Assembly (NCBI RefSeq): GCF_004365575.1
Contig: NZ_SOBG01000004.1
Location: 62,001 to 126,000 of the forward strand
DNA length: 64,000 nucleotides
Direction of reading: 5' to 3'
Origin: Hypnocyclicus thermotrophus
GTDB taxonomy: Bacteria > Fusobacteriota > Fusobacteriia > Fusobacteriales > Fusobacteriaceae
Position numbers and translations under genes: made by a program. The notes beneath the pieces were generated by a model. The model was not told the DNA's origin, did no database searches, and worked only from the letters and a program-made list of their open reading frames with translations. Each line of letters starts with the position of its first letter. Position 1 is the stretch's first letter. This document shows positions 1-9,122 of this stretch, one piece after another.

Positions 1-747
1 TAATTCAGGTTTTATATTTTTTTTAATAGAATTTAATTTTACTTTAAATGTAACAGGTTTCCCTGCTAATTCAGGTTTAAAATAGCTTTCAGGGAATGTT
101 ACATTTATTTCTCCTTCTTGCCCTTTTTTATATCCTACTAATTGTTCTTCAAAGTTATCTATAAATGTTTTTGAACCTAATGATAATGGATAATTTTCTC
201 CTTTTCCACCTTCAAAAGCAACACCATCTAAAAACCCTTCAAAATCAATGTTAACTGTATCTCCAATTTGTGCTGTATAATCATCTTCTGCATCTTCTAA
301 TTTTGAATCAGCTTCTACCATAGATTCAATCTCTTTTTCTACAACTTCATCAGTAACATTCACATCTTCTTTTGTTACTTCTAATCCTTTGTATTCTCCT
401 AATTCAACTTCTGGAAATACTTCTACAGTAAACACTCCATGAAATTTATCTTCTTCTAATTTTACTTCTACAGTTTTTAAATAATCTACTGGTTTTAAAT
501 TATTTTCAACAATTATATTTTCATAATTAGCTTTTAATAATTCATCTGTTAATTCTTCTTTAATATTTGCTTCAAAGTTTTTTTCAATTAATGAAAGTGG
601 AGTTTTACCTTTTCTAAACCCTGGCATTTCTACCTTTGATTGTATATTTTTAAGTATCTCTTCTCTTTTTTTAGATACTTCTTCACCTTCTAAATTTAAT
701 GTTATTTCTACTACAGAATTTTCTAATTTTTTGATTTCTACTGACAT
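1..747 (-). CDS. tig: Trigger factor, C-terminus cut by window edge
   Basis: Ribosome-associated chaperone and peptidyl-prolyl isomerase acting on nascent chains. Translating the minus strand from 747 gives an N-terminus starting MSVEIKKLENSVVEIT, then the ribosome-docking loop GFRKGKTP near residues 44-51. A FKBP-like segment (IGDTVNIDFEGFLDG) follows near residues 165-180. The frame stays open to base 1, so 249 codons are seen and the rest lies outside. AGGAGG sits just upstream of the ATG. It is the last visible gene of the operon, 16 bases after recJ. Family assignment is firm. Confidence 0.95.
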   Translation of the reverse strand, partial: MSVEIKKLENSVVEITLNLEGEEVSKKREEILKNIQSKVEMPGFRKGKTPLSLIEKNFEANIKEELTDELLKANYENIIVENNLKPVDYLKTVEVKLEEDKFHGVFTVEVFPEVELGEYKGLEVTKEDVNVTDEVVEKEIESMVEADSKLEDAEDDYTAQIGDTVNIDFEGFLDGVAFEGGKGENYPLSLGSKTFIDNFEEQLVGYKKGQEGEINVTFPESYFKPELAGKPVTFKVKLNSIKKNIKPEL

Positions 748-763
748 TGTTTCCTCCTTAAAG

Positions 764-2470
764 TTATTTGAAAATATTATAAAATTCATCTTTTATTTTA
801 AAATCTTTTATTTTTATTTGTAAAATTTCTTCGCCTTTATAAAAAACTTTTTCAGGATAATAGACTATATCAAATTTTTGTATTATACAGTTTTGTTCAT
901 CTATTTTATGCCCTAAATTAAATCCTACTGCAGAATATAATTTTTTATTTTTTTTAATAAATGTTTTAAAATGTCTATTATCTACCCCAAATTTTTTAGT
1001 ATTTATAAATACTACATCTTTATCTAAAAAAAGTGGCTCTGGGTTACCAAGTCCATAAGGCGATAACTCTTGTAAATCTCTTAATATTTCATCATTTATA
1101 TCTTCTAATTTTAATTCACTATCTATATTTATTTGTTTTTTTTGTTTTTTATCACCATTTTTTAAAATATACTCTCCTACTAACTCTTTTATTTCTTCTA
1201 AGTCATTAATATTTGCTACAAATCCCGCAGCTAAATCATGACCACCAAATCTATTAAATTTATGAGAAATTTGAGATAGTACATTGAATATATTTATCCC
1301 TGATATACTCCTACAAGAAGCTTTTCCTACGCCATTTCGTGTACTTACAATAAATACTGGTACATTATATTTTATCGAAAGCCTAGATGAAACAACGCCT
1401 ATGACTCCAGGGTGCCATTTTTCTGATATTTCAAATATATATTTTATATTTTTTATATTATTATATTTTTTATCAATTTCATTAAATATTACTTTTTCAA
1501 GAGCTCTTCTTTTTTTGTTTAATTTTTTCATTTCTTCTATTATATCATATATATTAAACTCATCTTCTTCTAAAAAAAACTCTACTCCAATTCTTGAATT
1601 TCCCACTCTACCTAATGCATTTAAAAGCGGTGATATAAAAAAACTAATATCTGTTGTCGTTATCTCTTTTTTATTAAATCTTAAATATTTTAATAAATAT
1701 ACAAGACCCTTTATATTAGTATTTCTTATTTTTTTTAATCCATTTTTTATTATTACTCTATTTTCATCTATCATAGGAACTACATCTGCTACTGTTCCTA
1801 TCATAATAATATCTATATATTCATAAATTTCATTTAAATCTTCATCTAATGCCGTATATACAGCTTCAGCTAATTTTAATGCTACTCCAGCTCCAGAAAG
1901 AAATTTGAATTTATAATTTTTACTTAATTTGGGATTAATAGTCACTATAGTTTTATCATCTTCTTCTACTAATTTATGATGATCTGTTATTACTATATCT
2001 ATTCCTAAAGATTTTGCATATCTTATCTCTTCTAAAGAATTAATTCCAGTATCTACTGTTATTATTAATTTTCCTTCTCTTGTAGCTATTTCATTTATTG
2101 CTTTTTTGTTTAAACCATATCCTTCTTCCATTCTATTAGGAATATAGTAATTTACTTCAATCCCAATGTTTCTAAAGACAATTACTAAAAAAGCTGCAGC
2201 AGTAATTCCATCTACATCATAATCTCCATAAATAAATATTTTAGATTTCTCTTTTTTTAATTTTATTATTTTTTCAACAACTTCATCCATTTTTTCAAAT
2301 TCCATAGGATTGTGAAGTTTACTAAAATTTATATTTAGAAAATCATCTACTTTTAATTTTTTATCCATTCCCCTATTTAATAATAGAGTTGTTAAAAATA
2401 AATTTTTATTAAATTCAGTAGCCTTTTTTAGTAATGTTTCATTATCCACCTTACTATATTCCCATTTCAT
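764..2470 (-). CDS. recJ: Single-stranded-DNA exonuclease RecJ
   Basis: 568 aa, normal RecJ length. DHH-family phosphoesterase that degrades ssDNA 5' to 3' in recombination and mismatch repair. The metal-binding motifs are present: YGDYDVDG at 81-88, a VDTG motif near 139-142, ITDHH at 161-165, GTVADVVPM near 225-233, and the DHHA1 motif GGHD at 409-412, followed by an OB-like C-terminus. The ATG is preceded by GAGGTG. It lies between rbfA (13-base gap) and tig in the same direction, so it is probably co-transcribed with the translation genes. Confidence 0.96.
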   Translation of the reverse strand: MKWEYSKVDNETLLKKATEFNKNLFLTTLLLNRGMDKKLKVDDFLNINFSKLHNPMEFEKMDEVVEKIIKLKKEKSKIFIYGDYDVDGITAAAFLVIVFRNIGIEVNYYIPNRMEEGYGLNKKAINEIATREGKLIITVDTGINSLEEIRYAKSLGIDIVITDHHKLVEEDDKTIVTINPKLSKNYKFKFLSGAGVALKLAEAVYTALDEDLNEIYEYIDIIMIGTVADVVPMIDENRVIIKNGLKKIRNTNIKGLVYLLKYLRFNKKEITTTDISFFISPLLNALGRVGNSRIGVEFFLEEDEFNIYDIIEEMKKLNKKRRALEKVIFNEIDKKYNNIKNIKYIFEISEKWHPGVIGVVSSRLSIKYNVPVFIVSTRNGVGKASCRSISGINIFNVLSQISHKFNRFGGHDLAAGFVANINDLEEIKELVGEYILKNGDKKQKKQINIDSELKLEDINDEILRDLQELSPYGLGNPEPLFLDKDVVFINTKKFGVDNRHFKTFIKKNKKLYSAVGFNLGHKIDEQNCIIQKFDIVYYPEKVFYKGEEILQIKIKDFKIKDEFYNIFK

Positions 2471-2483
2471 AACAGCACCTCTA

Positions 2484-2837
2484 CTATTTCAAATCATTAA
2501 TTAATTTTGATATTCTTACACCATATGAAATAGTATCATCTATGTGTACTCTTATCTCTGGAGTATATCTTAAGTTTATTTCTTCTCCAACTCTTTTTCT
2601 CATAAAACTTCTTACTTCATTTAATCCTTGAAGTACTTTATCTTTGTCTACTTCCTCATCTTTATATGGTAATACACTAAAATAAACATCAGCATATCTC
2701 ATATCATTACTTATATCTACTTTAGTTACTGATATCATTCCCTCTTTTACTTTAGGATTTTTTATCTCTAAAAAAAGTAGATTTGAAATGACTTTCATTA
2801 TTTCTTTTTCGATAATAGCTTTTCTTTTTTTATTCAT
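2484..2837 (-). CDS. rbfA: Ribosome-binding factor A
   Basis: About 117 aa, the normal size of RbfA, a small KH-like protein that matures the 30S subunit and 16S rRNA 5' end. The sequence shows the family pattern: basic N-terminus, then ISVTKVDISNDMRYADVYFS and a C-terminal RYTPEIRVHIDDTISYG. Two in-frame ATGs lie close together at 2843 and 2837; the second is better spaced from the weak AGAAGAG. It sits directly after infB, the usual nusA-infB-rbfA order. Confidence 0.95.
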   Translation of the reverse strand: MNKKRKAIIEKEIMKVISNLLFLEIKNPKVKEGMISVTKVDISNDMRYADVYFSVLPYKDEEVDKDKVLQGLNEVRSFMRKRVGEEINLRYTPEIRVHIDDTISYGVRISKLINDLK

Positions 2838-2867
2838 AGTCATTCACTCTTCTTTCTAATTCAAACA

Positions 2868-4907
2868 TTATCTCAATGTTCTTTTTACCTCTTCTAATTC
2901 GTATGCTTCTACTACATCTCCTTCTTTAATATCATTAAAGTTTTCAATATGTAATCCGCATTCTTGTCCCGCTACAACTTCATTTGCATCATTTTGATAT
3001 CTTTTTAATGAAGCTAATTTTCCATCATATATAACTATATTATTTCTAAGAATTCTTACATTTGATGTTTTTCTTACTTTTCCATCTTCAACTAAGCATC
3101 CCGCTATATTTCCTACTTTAGATATTTTAAATACTTTTTTAATTTCTATTCTTCCTAAATAAACTTCTTTAAATTCAGGTTCTAACATTCCTGTAAGTGC
3201 TTTTTCTATTTCTTCTGTTATATGATATATAACATTATGAGTTCTTATTTCTACTCCTGCTTTTTCAGCTGCTTTTATAGCCTTTGTTGTAGGTCTTACA
3301 TGAAATCCTATAATTATAGCATCTGATGCCTCAGCTAACATTATATCTCCTTCTGTTATAGCCCCTGCTGCTGCTTGAATAATATTTACCGCAACTTCAT
3401 CATTTGATAATTTATTTAACGAATCTTTTAATGCTTCTACAGATCCTCCAGAATCAGCTCTTAAAATTAATTTTAATTCTTTTAATTTTTCAGCTTCTAA
3501 TTGTTTAGAAAAACTTTCTAAGCTAACATGTTTTGTTCTATTTTGTTCTTTTAATTTTTTTTGTTTAATTACTTCTTCTACTATTTTTTTAGCCTGTTTT
3601 TCATTTTTTATAGCATAAAGTACATCTCCTGCATTTGGAACTGTATCAAATCCTAATATTTCTACTGGTTGAGAAGCATATACTTTATTAACTCTTTCTC
3701 CTTTATCATTTATAAGAGCTCTTACTTTTCCAAATGTTTCATCACATACAAACACTTCTCCAACTTTTAGATTTCCTTCTTTTATTAAAACATCTGCAAC
3801 AGGTCCTAGTTTTGGATCAAGTCTTGATTCTAGTACTATTCCTTTTGCTCTTTTTTTGAAATCTGCTTTTAATTCTAATATTTCAGCTGTTAAAAGAATT
3901 GTTTCAAGTAACATATCTATATTTTTATTAAATTTTGCTGATATTTCAACAAATTCAGTATCTCCACCCCATTCAGGTGCTATAAGACCATACTCCATTA
4001 ATTCTGTTCTTACTCTTGTAGGATCTGCTCCTGGTTTATCTATTTTATTTATTGCTACTATAATTGGTACTTCTGCTGCTTTTGCATGTGAAATAGCTTC
4101 TATTGTTTGCGGTTTTACACCATCATCTGCTGCTACTATTAATATGGCTATATCTGTTACTTCTGCCCCTCTAGCTCTCATTTCTGTAAAAGCTTCATGT
4201 CCTGGAGTATCAATAAATGTAATTTTTTTCCCATGTCTTTCTACTTGATAAGCTCCTATTTTTTGAGTTATTCCTCCAGCTTCTCCACCTGCTACATTTG
4301 TTTTTCTTATTGTATCTAAAAGTGAAGTTTTCCCGTGATCAACATGCCCCATTATTGTTATAATTGGTGCTCTTTCTTCTAGATTTTCTTCTTTATCTTT
4401 TTCTTCTAACGAAAATTTTTCACCAAAACTTTCCTCTACTACTTCTTCTTTTTCTATTAATGCATCATATTCTAGTGCTAATTCTTCAGCTTGTTCATAC
4501 GATAATACACTATTTATTGTAAACATTTTCCCTTTTAAGAATAATTTTTTTATTAAATCTGTTGGATTTAATTTTAATTGTTCTGCAAACTCTTTTAAAG
4601 TAATTTCATCTCCTATTATTTTTATTACTTTAATATCATTTTCTTCTTTGGTACCTTGACTTTTTTTATCTTCTTTTGGTTTAGAAATTGTTTTTTCTTC
4701 TTTTTTAAGTACTGTTTCTTCTAATTTCTTTGCTTCTTTTTGTTTTTCAGATTTTTTAGATGTTTCTAATTCATCAGTTATTATTTCTAGAGCATCTTCA
4801 TTTATTTTTGAAAGATGTGATTTTACCTCTATTCCTAAATTATTTAAAAGTTCTAGTATTTCTTTATTTGTCTTATTATATTTCTTTGCTAATTCGTGTA
4901 CTCTCAA
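2868..4907 (-). CDS. infB: Translation initiation factor IF-2, TTG start
   Basis: GTPase that places initiator tRNA on the ribosome. The N-terminus (RVHELAKKYNKTNKEIL) is the IF2 N-domain, followed by a Lys/Glu-rich linker, a second IF2_N repeat (KEFAEQLKLNPTDLIKKLF) and the GTPase domain with GHVDHGKTS near 187-195, DTPGHEAF and NKID. The protein is about 679 aa, on the short side for IF2. I place the start at a TTG eight bases after AGGAGG, giving MRVHELA; an upstream in-frame GTG lies too close to that Shine-Dalgarno. It overlaps nothing and follows the YlxR-L7Ae gene by 12 bases. Confidence 0.95.
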   Translation of the reverse strand: MRVHELAKKYNKTNKEILELLNNLGIEVKSHLSKINEDALEIITDELETSKKSEKQKEAKKLEETVLKKEEKTISKPKEDKKSQGTKEENDIKVIKIIGDEITLKEFAEQLKLNPTDLIKKLFLKGKMFTINSVLSYEQAEELALEYDALIEKEEVVEESFGEKFSLEEKDKEENLEERAPIITIMGHVDHGKTSLLDTIRKTNVAGGEAGGITQKIGAYQVERHGKKITFIDTPGHEAFTEMRARGAEVTDIAILIVAADDGVKPQTIEAISHAKAAEVPIIVAINKIDKPGADPTRVRTELMEYGLIAPEWGGDTEFVEISAKFNKNIDMLLETILLTAEILELKADFKKRAKGIVLESRLDPKLGPVADVLIKEGNLKVGEVFVCDETFGKVRALINDKGERVNKVYASQPVEILGFDTVPNAGDVLYAIKNEKQAKKIVEEVIKQKKLKEQNRTKHVSLESFSKQLEAEKLKELKLILRADSGGSVEALKDSLNKLSNDEVAVNIIQAAAGAITEGDIMLAEASDAIIIGFHVRPTTKAIKAAEKAGVEIRTHNVIYHITEEIEKALTGMLEPEFKEVYLGRIEIKKVFKISKVGNIAGCLVEDGKVRKTSNVRILRNNIVIYDGKLASLKRYQNDANEVVAGQECGLHIENFNDIKEGDVVEAYELEEVKRTLR

Positions 4908-4919
4908 ACACAACACCTC

Positions 4920-5450
4920 CTAAAGTGTTTTCAATCCATTAGCTACTTTTTTATCTATTATTCCAATTACATTGATACTTTCTTTACCAAAGAATCTTCC
5001 TAATTTTTCTTTTGTAGCTACTTCTATATATTTAATTTTTTTATCCATACATAATTTCATCAATTTTTCTCTGTTTTTTTGATTAATATCATTTGCTAAT
5101 ATAAGCATTTTCAATTTTTCTTGATTTTTCAAAGTCATTTCCATTCCAAAACATAAAGAATTACTATTTTTTAATACATTTAATATTTTTATATATTTAT
5201 CTTCTATATTATTTTTTTCTAATTCTTTTGCCATCTTGTACATTTCTTCAGTAGATATAGTTATTTTTTTATGTTTTGACAATTTTATTAAGCATTCTTT
5301 TGCTTTGCATATATAAAAACCTCTGCTTTGTTTATTTTTATTTTTATCAAAAATAAACTTGCCCTCAACTTTTATCAATCTAAAAAAATTTTCTTTATCT
5401 TTTTTTTCTCTACATATAACACAAGTTCTTTGTGGTACATGTTTATTCAT
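4920..5450 (-). CDS. YlxR (RnpM-like)-L7Ae fusion RNA-binding protein
   Basis: 176 aa with two domains. Residues 1 to about 85 are YlxR/DUF448 (PQRTCVICREKK, then RGFYICKAKECL), a family recently linked to RNase P modulation in Firmicutes. Residues about 95-176 resemble the L7Ae/YlxQ kink-turn binding fold (LKMLILANDINQKNREKL, then GRFFGKESINVIGI). In Firmicutes these are two neighbouring genes in the nusA-infB operon; here they are one reading frame. It overlaps the nusA end by 8 bases, which implies translational coupling. Domain identity is clear, but the function of the fusion is inference. Confidence 0.88.
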   Translation of the reverse strand: MNKHVPQRTCVICREKKDKENFFRLIKVEGKFIFDKNKNKQSRGFYICKAKECLIKLSKHKKITISTEEMYKMAKELEKNNIEDKYIKILNVLKNSNSLCFGMEMTLKNQEKLKMLILANDINQKNREKLMKLCMDKKIKYIEVATKEKLGRFFGKESINVIGIIDKKVANGLKTL

Positions 5451-6495
5451 TTGCCTCTCCTAATGTTTTTATATCTATTCTCATTCCTGTAAGTTTTGCT
5501 GCTAACCTTGCATTTTGACCATTTTTCCCTATTGCTAAAGAAAGCTGTGACGGATCAACTAATACTCTTGCTGTTACTTCATCCTCCAATAATTCTACTG
5601 AATAAACTCTTGCTGGACTAAGTGCAGCTGAAACAAATTTCTTTTTATCTTCTTTATATTCTACTATATCTATTTTTTCACCATTTAATTCATCAACTAT
5701 TTCTTTTATTCTAAGCCCTTTTTGACCTATACAAGCTCCTATTGTATCAATAGTTTCATCACTAGAGTGTACTGCTACTTTAGCTCTACTTCCAGCTTCC
5801 CTAGCAACGCTTTTTATTTCAATAACTCCTTCTTCTATTTCTGGTATTTCTATTTTAAATAGCTCTATTAATAGTCCTTCGTGTTTCCTTGAAATTACTA
5901 TCTTTGGAAACTTTCCTGTTTCTTGTACTTCTACAACATATACCTTAATTCTATCTCCCACTCTATATATATCTGATTGTGATTGTTCTACCATAGGAAG
6001 AACAGCTTCTATTTTATCAAATTCTATATAAATATTATTTCTATCATCTATTCTTCTTATTATTCCATTTATTATTTTATGTTCTTTCTCTTTAAATTTT
6101 TCAAAAATATTTTTTCTTTCTGCTTCTCTTACTTTTTGAATAACAATTTGTTTACCATTTTGAATAGCATTTCTTCTAAAATCTTCACAATTTATTTCTA
6201 CTTTAATTTCATCATAAAGTTCAACTTTTCTATCTATTTTTTTAGCTTCTTTTATCTCTATTTCATGAGCTTCATCATAAACTGTTTCAACTACTTCTTT
6301 GGTAGAATATACTTTAATATCTCCTGTCTTTCTATCAATAACAACCTCTACATTATCGTCTTCACTATATTGTTTTTTATAAGCTGCTAATAAGGCTTGC
6401 TCTATTGTTTCTAATAAACTTTCTTTTGTTATTCCTTTTTCTTTCTCAAGTTCATCTAAAGCTTGCAAAAATATTTTTTGCTCTTTGTTCTTCAT
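5443..6495 (-). CDS. nusA: Transcription termination/antitermination factor NusA
   Basis: 350 aa, the short NusA form without the acidic C-terminal repeats. The N-domain binds RNA polymerase (residues about 1-125) and is followed by an S1 domain (about 135-200, with GIIRRIDDRNNIYIEF) and two KH domains (IGACIGQKGLRIKEIV and LSLAIGKNGQNARLAAKLTG). It modulates pausing and intrinsic termination. AGGGAGG precedes the ATG. It lies 27 bases after rimP. Given NusA's role, the terminator-like hairpin in the operon leader may allow feedback; that is inference. Confidence 0.97.
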   Translation of the reverse strand: MKNKEQKIFLQALDELEKEKGITKESLLETIEQALLAAYKKQYSEDDNVEVVIDRKTGDIKVYSTKEVVETVYDEAHEIEIKEAKKIDRKVELYDEIKVEINCEDFRRNAIQNGKQIVIQKVREAERKNIFEKFKEKEHKIINGIIRRIDDRNNIYIEFDKIEAVLPMVEQSQSDIYRVGDRIKVYVVEVQETGKFPKIVISRKHEGLLIELFKIEIPEIEEGVIEIKSVAREAGSRAKVAVHSSDETIDTIGACIGQKGLRIKEIVDELNGEKIDIVEYKEDKKKFVSAALSPARVYSVELLEDEVTARVLVDPSQLSLAIGKNGQNARLAAKLTGMRIDIKTLGEANE

Positions 6496-6522
6496 TTTAT
6501 TTCCTCCCTAAATAGTATTGAA

Positions 6523-6987
6523 TTAAAATTCAAATACTAAATTTGCTTTTTTCACTTCATTAAATGGTATTTCTATCTTTTTTTCATCAATATTAAAAAT
6601 TAATATTTCTCCATTTACATTTTCTAAAACACCTGTAAGATTTCTTTTATCCTCAATCTTATGCTTTAATAAAACTTTTACTTTTTCACCAACAAATCTT
6701 TCAAAGTCTTTTAATTTTTTTAATGGTCTTTCAATTCCAGGTGAAGACACTTCCAAATAAAATTTTTCATTTATTATACTATCAATGTCATCTTCAATAA
6801 GTCCGCTTACTTTGGCACAATCTTCTAAAGTAATATTTTCTTCATAATTTGATTTTTCAATATAAATCCTCACATACCAATATGCTCCATCTTGTAAATA
6901 CTCTATATTTACTAACTCAATATCTAAATCTTTTAAATATGGTTCCACAATCTTTTCAATTTTTTCTTCGATTTGTTTTCCCAACAT
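6523..6987 (-). CDS. rimP: Ribosome maturation factor RimP
   Basis: About 154 aa, normal for RimP, which is needed for 30S assembly. Typical motifs are LVNIEYLQDGAYWYVRIYIEK, the SGLIEDDID segment and YLEVSSPGIERPLK near residues 85-98. I choose the ATG at 6987, which follows AAGAGGTG at good spacing; a GTG two codons upstream overlaps the Shine-Dalgarno. It is the first gene of the operon, about 70 bases from the predicted transcription start. Confidence 0.95.
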   Translation of the reverse strand: MLGKQIEEKIEKIVEPYLKDLDIELVNIEYLQDGAYWYVRIYIEKSNYEENITLEDCAKVSGLIEDDIDSIINEKFYLEVSSPGIERPLKKLKDFERFVGEKVKVLLKHKIEDKRNLTGVLENVNGEILIFNIDEKKIEIPFNEVKKANLVFEF

Positions 6988-7012
6988 TTTCACCTCTTTT
7001 TACTTTTACTAA

Positions 7013-7044
7013 ATAAAAGAGTGAGCAGTCGCTCACTCTTTTAT
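7013..7044 (-). promoter_or_regulatory. Strong hairpin in rimP-nusA operon leader
   Basis: A 14-bp perfect stem (arms 7013-7026 and 7031-7044, core AGAGTGAGC) closes a 4-base loop. It begins about 16 bases after the predicted start of the rimP transcript and ends about 25 bases before the rimP ATG. The A/T flanks make it look like an intrinsic terminator, but only TTTTATTT follows on the minus strand. It could be an attenuator, an mRNA-stabilising 5' hairpin, or a terminator for a transcript from the other strand. Confidence 0.7.
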
Positions 7045-7065
7045 AAGTTCATATTTTTCTATCCT

Positions 7066-7094
7066 ATTTTAACACATTAAACTAAAAAAATCAA
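7066..7094 (-). promoter_or_regulatory. Promoter of rimP-nusA-infB operon
   Basis: On the minus strand, TTGATT (7089-7094) and TAAAAT (7066-7071) are separated by exactly 17 bases, a good sigma-70-type promoter. Transcription would start near 7059, upstream of the hairpin at 7013-7044. Confidence 0.6.
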
Positions 7095-7220
7095 GTATTT
7101 ATAAAAATATATATTTTACTAAATTTATAATATAATTAAAAAAATCATTTTATTGATAAAGATTTTTACTTAATAAACCGATATTATTTATAAATGAAAG
7201 TGTTTTTATCGGAGGATATT

Positions 7221-7808
7221 ATGAAAAAAATAATAACTATAACTTTATTAATAATATTATCTACTTTCTCTTATTCCTTAGTAATCGAGAGTAAAGCTGG
7301 AATTGCACCATGGAATAGTTATAATTTAGATGGTACTAACTATACAGGAACTTTTAGTGTTCGTTTAGAAGGAACTATGTGGTTTGAAATACAAGATAAA
7401 ACAGAACTTGGATTTGGTGCTGCTTTTAGACCTCTTGGGGTAGTAAATAGAGATCTTTCTCAAAGTAGTAATGGTACAATGGATTTAATGACTTCTTATC
7501 CTATATTTATTTCTGCTAAATATACATTTCCAAAAGAAATTGCTGGTATTACTCTTAGTGGAAGAACTAATTTAGGATTTAGTATAAATGATGTTGGTTC
7601 ATATCCATATCTTTATAAAACAACTATTGGAATATATTCTGGGTTTGGATTAAGTGGCGAAAAAGATAATTTAAGTATGGAAATACTTTATGAACTTACT
7701 CAATCTAATGCTTATTTCGTAACAGAAAATACTAATTTCCCAGATGATAATATACATATTACCAATTATTTGATTTCTTTAAATGTAGGCTATAAATTAG
7801 AATTTTAA
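7221..7808 (+). CDS. Secreted/outer-membrane beta-barrel-like protein, unknown
   Basis: 195 aa. The first ~19 residues form a signal peptide (basic MKKK-like start, hydrophobic IITITLLIILSTF, then SYS). The mature part alternates polar and hydrophobic residues and is rich in Gly, Tyr, Thr and Ser (e.g. GTFSVRLEGTMWFE, KTELGFGAAFRPLG). It ends ISLNVGYKLEF with a terminal Phe, as in many outer-membrane barrels. The start at 7221 is set by GGAGGA; an earlier in-frame ATG at 7194 would bury the signal peptide. It is a single gene closed by a terminator. Its specific role is unknown. Confidence 0.75.
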   Translation: MKKIITITLLIILSTFSYSLVIESKAGIAPWNSYNLDGTNYTGTFSVRLEGTMWFEIQDKTELGFGAAFRPLGVVNRDLSQSSNGTMDLMTSYPIFISAKYTFPKEIAGITLSGRTNLGFSINDVGSYPYLYKTTIGIYSGFGLSGEKDNLSMEILYELTQSNAYFVTENTNFPDDNIHITNYLISLNVGYKLEF

Positions 7809-7814
7809 TATTTT

Positions 7815-7845
7815 GCTCAAAAGAATATCTTTTGAGCTTTTTATT
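7815..7845 (+). terminator. Intrinsic terminator after beta-barrel-like gene
   Basis: 9-bp arms GCTCAAAAG (7815-7823) and CTTTTGAGC (7829-7837) with a 5-base loop, followed by a T-rich tail. Confidence 0.9.
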
Positions 7846-7896
7846 TTAAATTTTTAATAAAAATTATGATAAAAAATATGGAAATTTGGAGGGAAA

Positions 7897-9087
7897 ATGA
7901 ATAAAATAAAAGAAAAATTTAATTTTATTAAAAAATTTCTTGATTCTTTCTTGTATAATTATAATAAAGATAATACCACTTTGTTAGCTAGTTCTATTAG
8001 CTTTTATTCTATATTTTCTATTGTACCAATAATAGCACTTATTTTTAGTATAGCCAAAGCTATAGGGTTTGAAGAAATTATAAAAAAAGAGATTATAAAT
8101 GCTCTTCCAATATATAAAGATGCTATAGAATACTTACTTCAATTTGCTATTAAATTATTAAATAATACTAAAAGTAGCATTATTGCTACGTTTGGTATTA
8201 TTACTCTTTTGTGGTCAATTATAAATATATTTTCAGAAATTGAAAAATCTTTTAATAAAATTTGGAATATAAAAAATAATAGAAGCATCTATAGAAAAAT
8301 AACTGATTATATTACTCTTATAATAATGTTTCCTATTACCATTATTTTATCAAATGCAGTTTTTACTCTTTTCCAAACAAACATACCGAGTTTTTTTTAT
8401 AATTCATCAATATTTAATTTTTTGTTAATTAACACTCTTAAATTGATACCTTATTTTTTTACTGTATTAACTTTTATCTTTTTATATTATATTATCCCTA
8501 ATACACAAATAAATATAAAATACGCTACTATTTCAGCTATTATTACTGGCTTTTCCTTTCAATTACTCCAATATATTTTTTTGAAATTCCAAATAGGAAT
8601 TATCACATACAATAAAATATATGGAAGTTTTGCTATTATTCCTATTTTTTTAATATGGCAAAGAATTATGTGGATAATAATTTTATCTGGAATGCATATA
8701 ATTTATATTCTTCAATATGATTTAAATAAAAAAGAATTTAATATAAGTATCATAGAATTTAAATATTATTCAATACTTATTTTAAAAGAATATTATAATA
8801 ATTTTTTAAATAATACAGAAACAAAAATAACTGATATTTCTACTAAATATAATTTACCAATTAATCTTATATTATATTTTGCTAATAATCTAGAAAATAT
8901 CGGCTATTTAATCAAAATAAATAATACAAAATATATTTTAAATAAAAATTTAGAAAACATTACTGTACAAGAGATTTTAAAAAATATTGAAATTTCTAAC
9001 TATAAAAATATTATTTCAAAAGATATTTTATTAGAAGAATATAATAAACTAATCAATAATAAAAATGAATTATTTAAAAACATATAA
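7897..9087 (+). CDS. YihY/BrkB-family inner membrane protein
   Basis: 396 aa integral membrane protein. The N-terminal ~270 residues match the YihY/UPF0761 pattern: a short amphipathic start, SSISFYSIFSIVPIIALIFSIA, then five or six hydrophobic segments and YGSFAIIPIFLIWQRIMWIIILSG. About 120 further residues (290-396) look soluble and helical, resembling a winged-helix-like tail. The family was once called ribonuclease BN, wrongly; the transport role is unknown. GGAGGG precedes the ATG. It converges with nifJ and shares a bidirectional terminator. Confidence 0.88.
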   Translation: MNKIKEKFNFIKKFLDSFLYNYNKDNTTLLASSISFYSIFSIVPIIALIFSIAKAIGFEEIIKKEIINALPIYKDAIEYLLQFAIKLLNNTKSSIIATFGIITLLWSIINIFSEIEKSFNKIWNIKNNRSIYRKITDYITLIIMFPITIILSNAVFTLFQTNIPSFFYNSSIFNFLLINTLKLIPYFFTVLTFIFLYYIIPNTQINIKYATISAIITGFSFQLLQYIFLKFQIGIITYNKIYGSFAIIPIFLIWQRIMWIIILSGMHIIYILQYDLNKKEFNISIIEFKYYSILILKEYYNNFLNNTETKITDISTKYNLPINLILYFANNLENIGYLIKINNTKYILNKNLENITVQEILKNIEISNYKNIISKDILLEEYNKLINNKNELFKNI

Positions 9088-9114
9088 AAAGGAGTGCTAT
9101 TAGCACTCCTTTTT
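9086..9114. terminator. Bidirectional terminator between YihY gene and nifJ
   Basis: Near-perfect palindrome with core GGAGTGC-TATTA-GCACTCC flanked by AAAAA and TTTTT. It serves the convergent genes on both strands and overlaps the end of the plus-strand reading frame. Confidence 0.92.
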
Positions 9115-9122
9115 ATATTAAA

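Noticed and set aside
5983-6390. Plus-strand open frame rich in Phe, Ile and Tyr opposite nusA
   Set aside because: It is the antisense shadow of a well-supported nusA frame, with no ribosome site and low-complexity composition.
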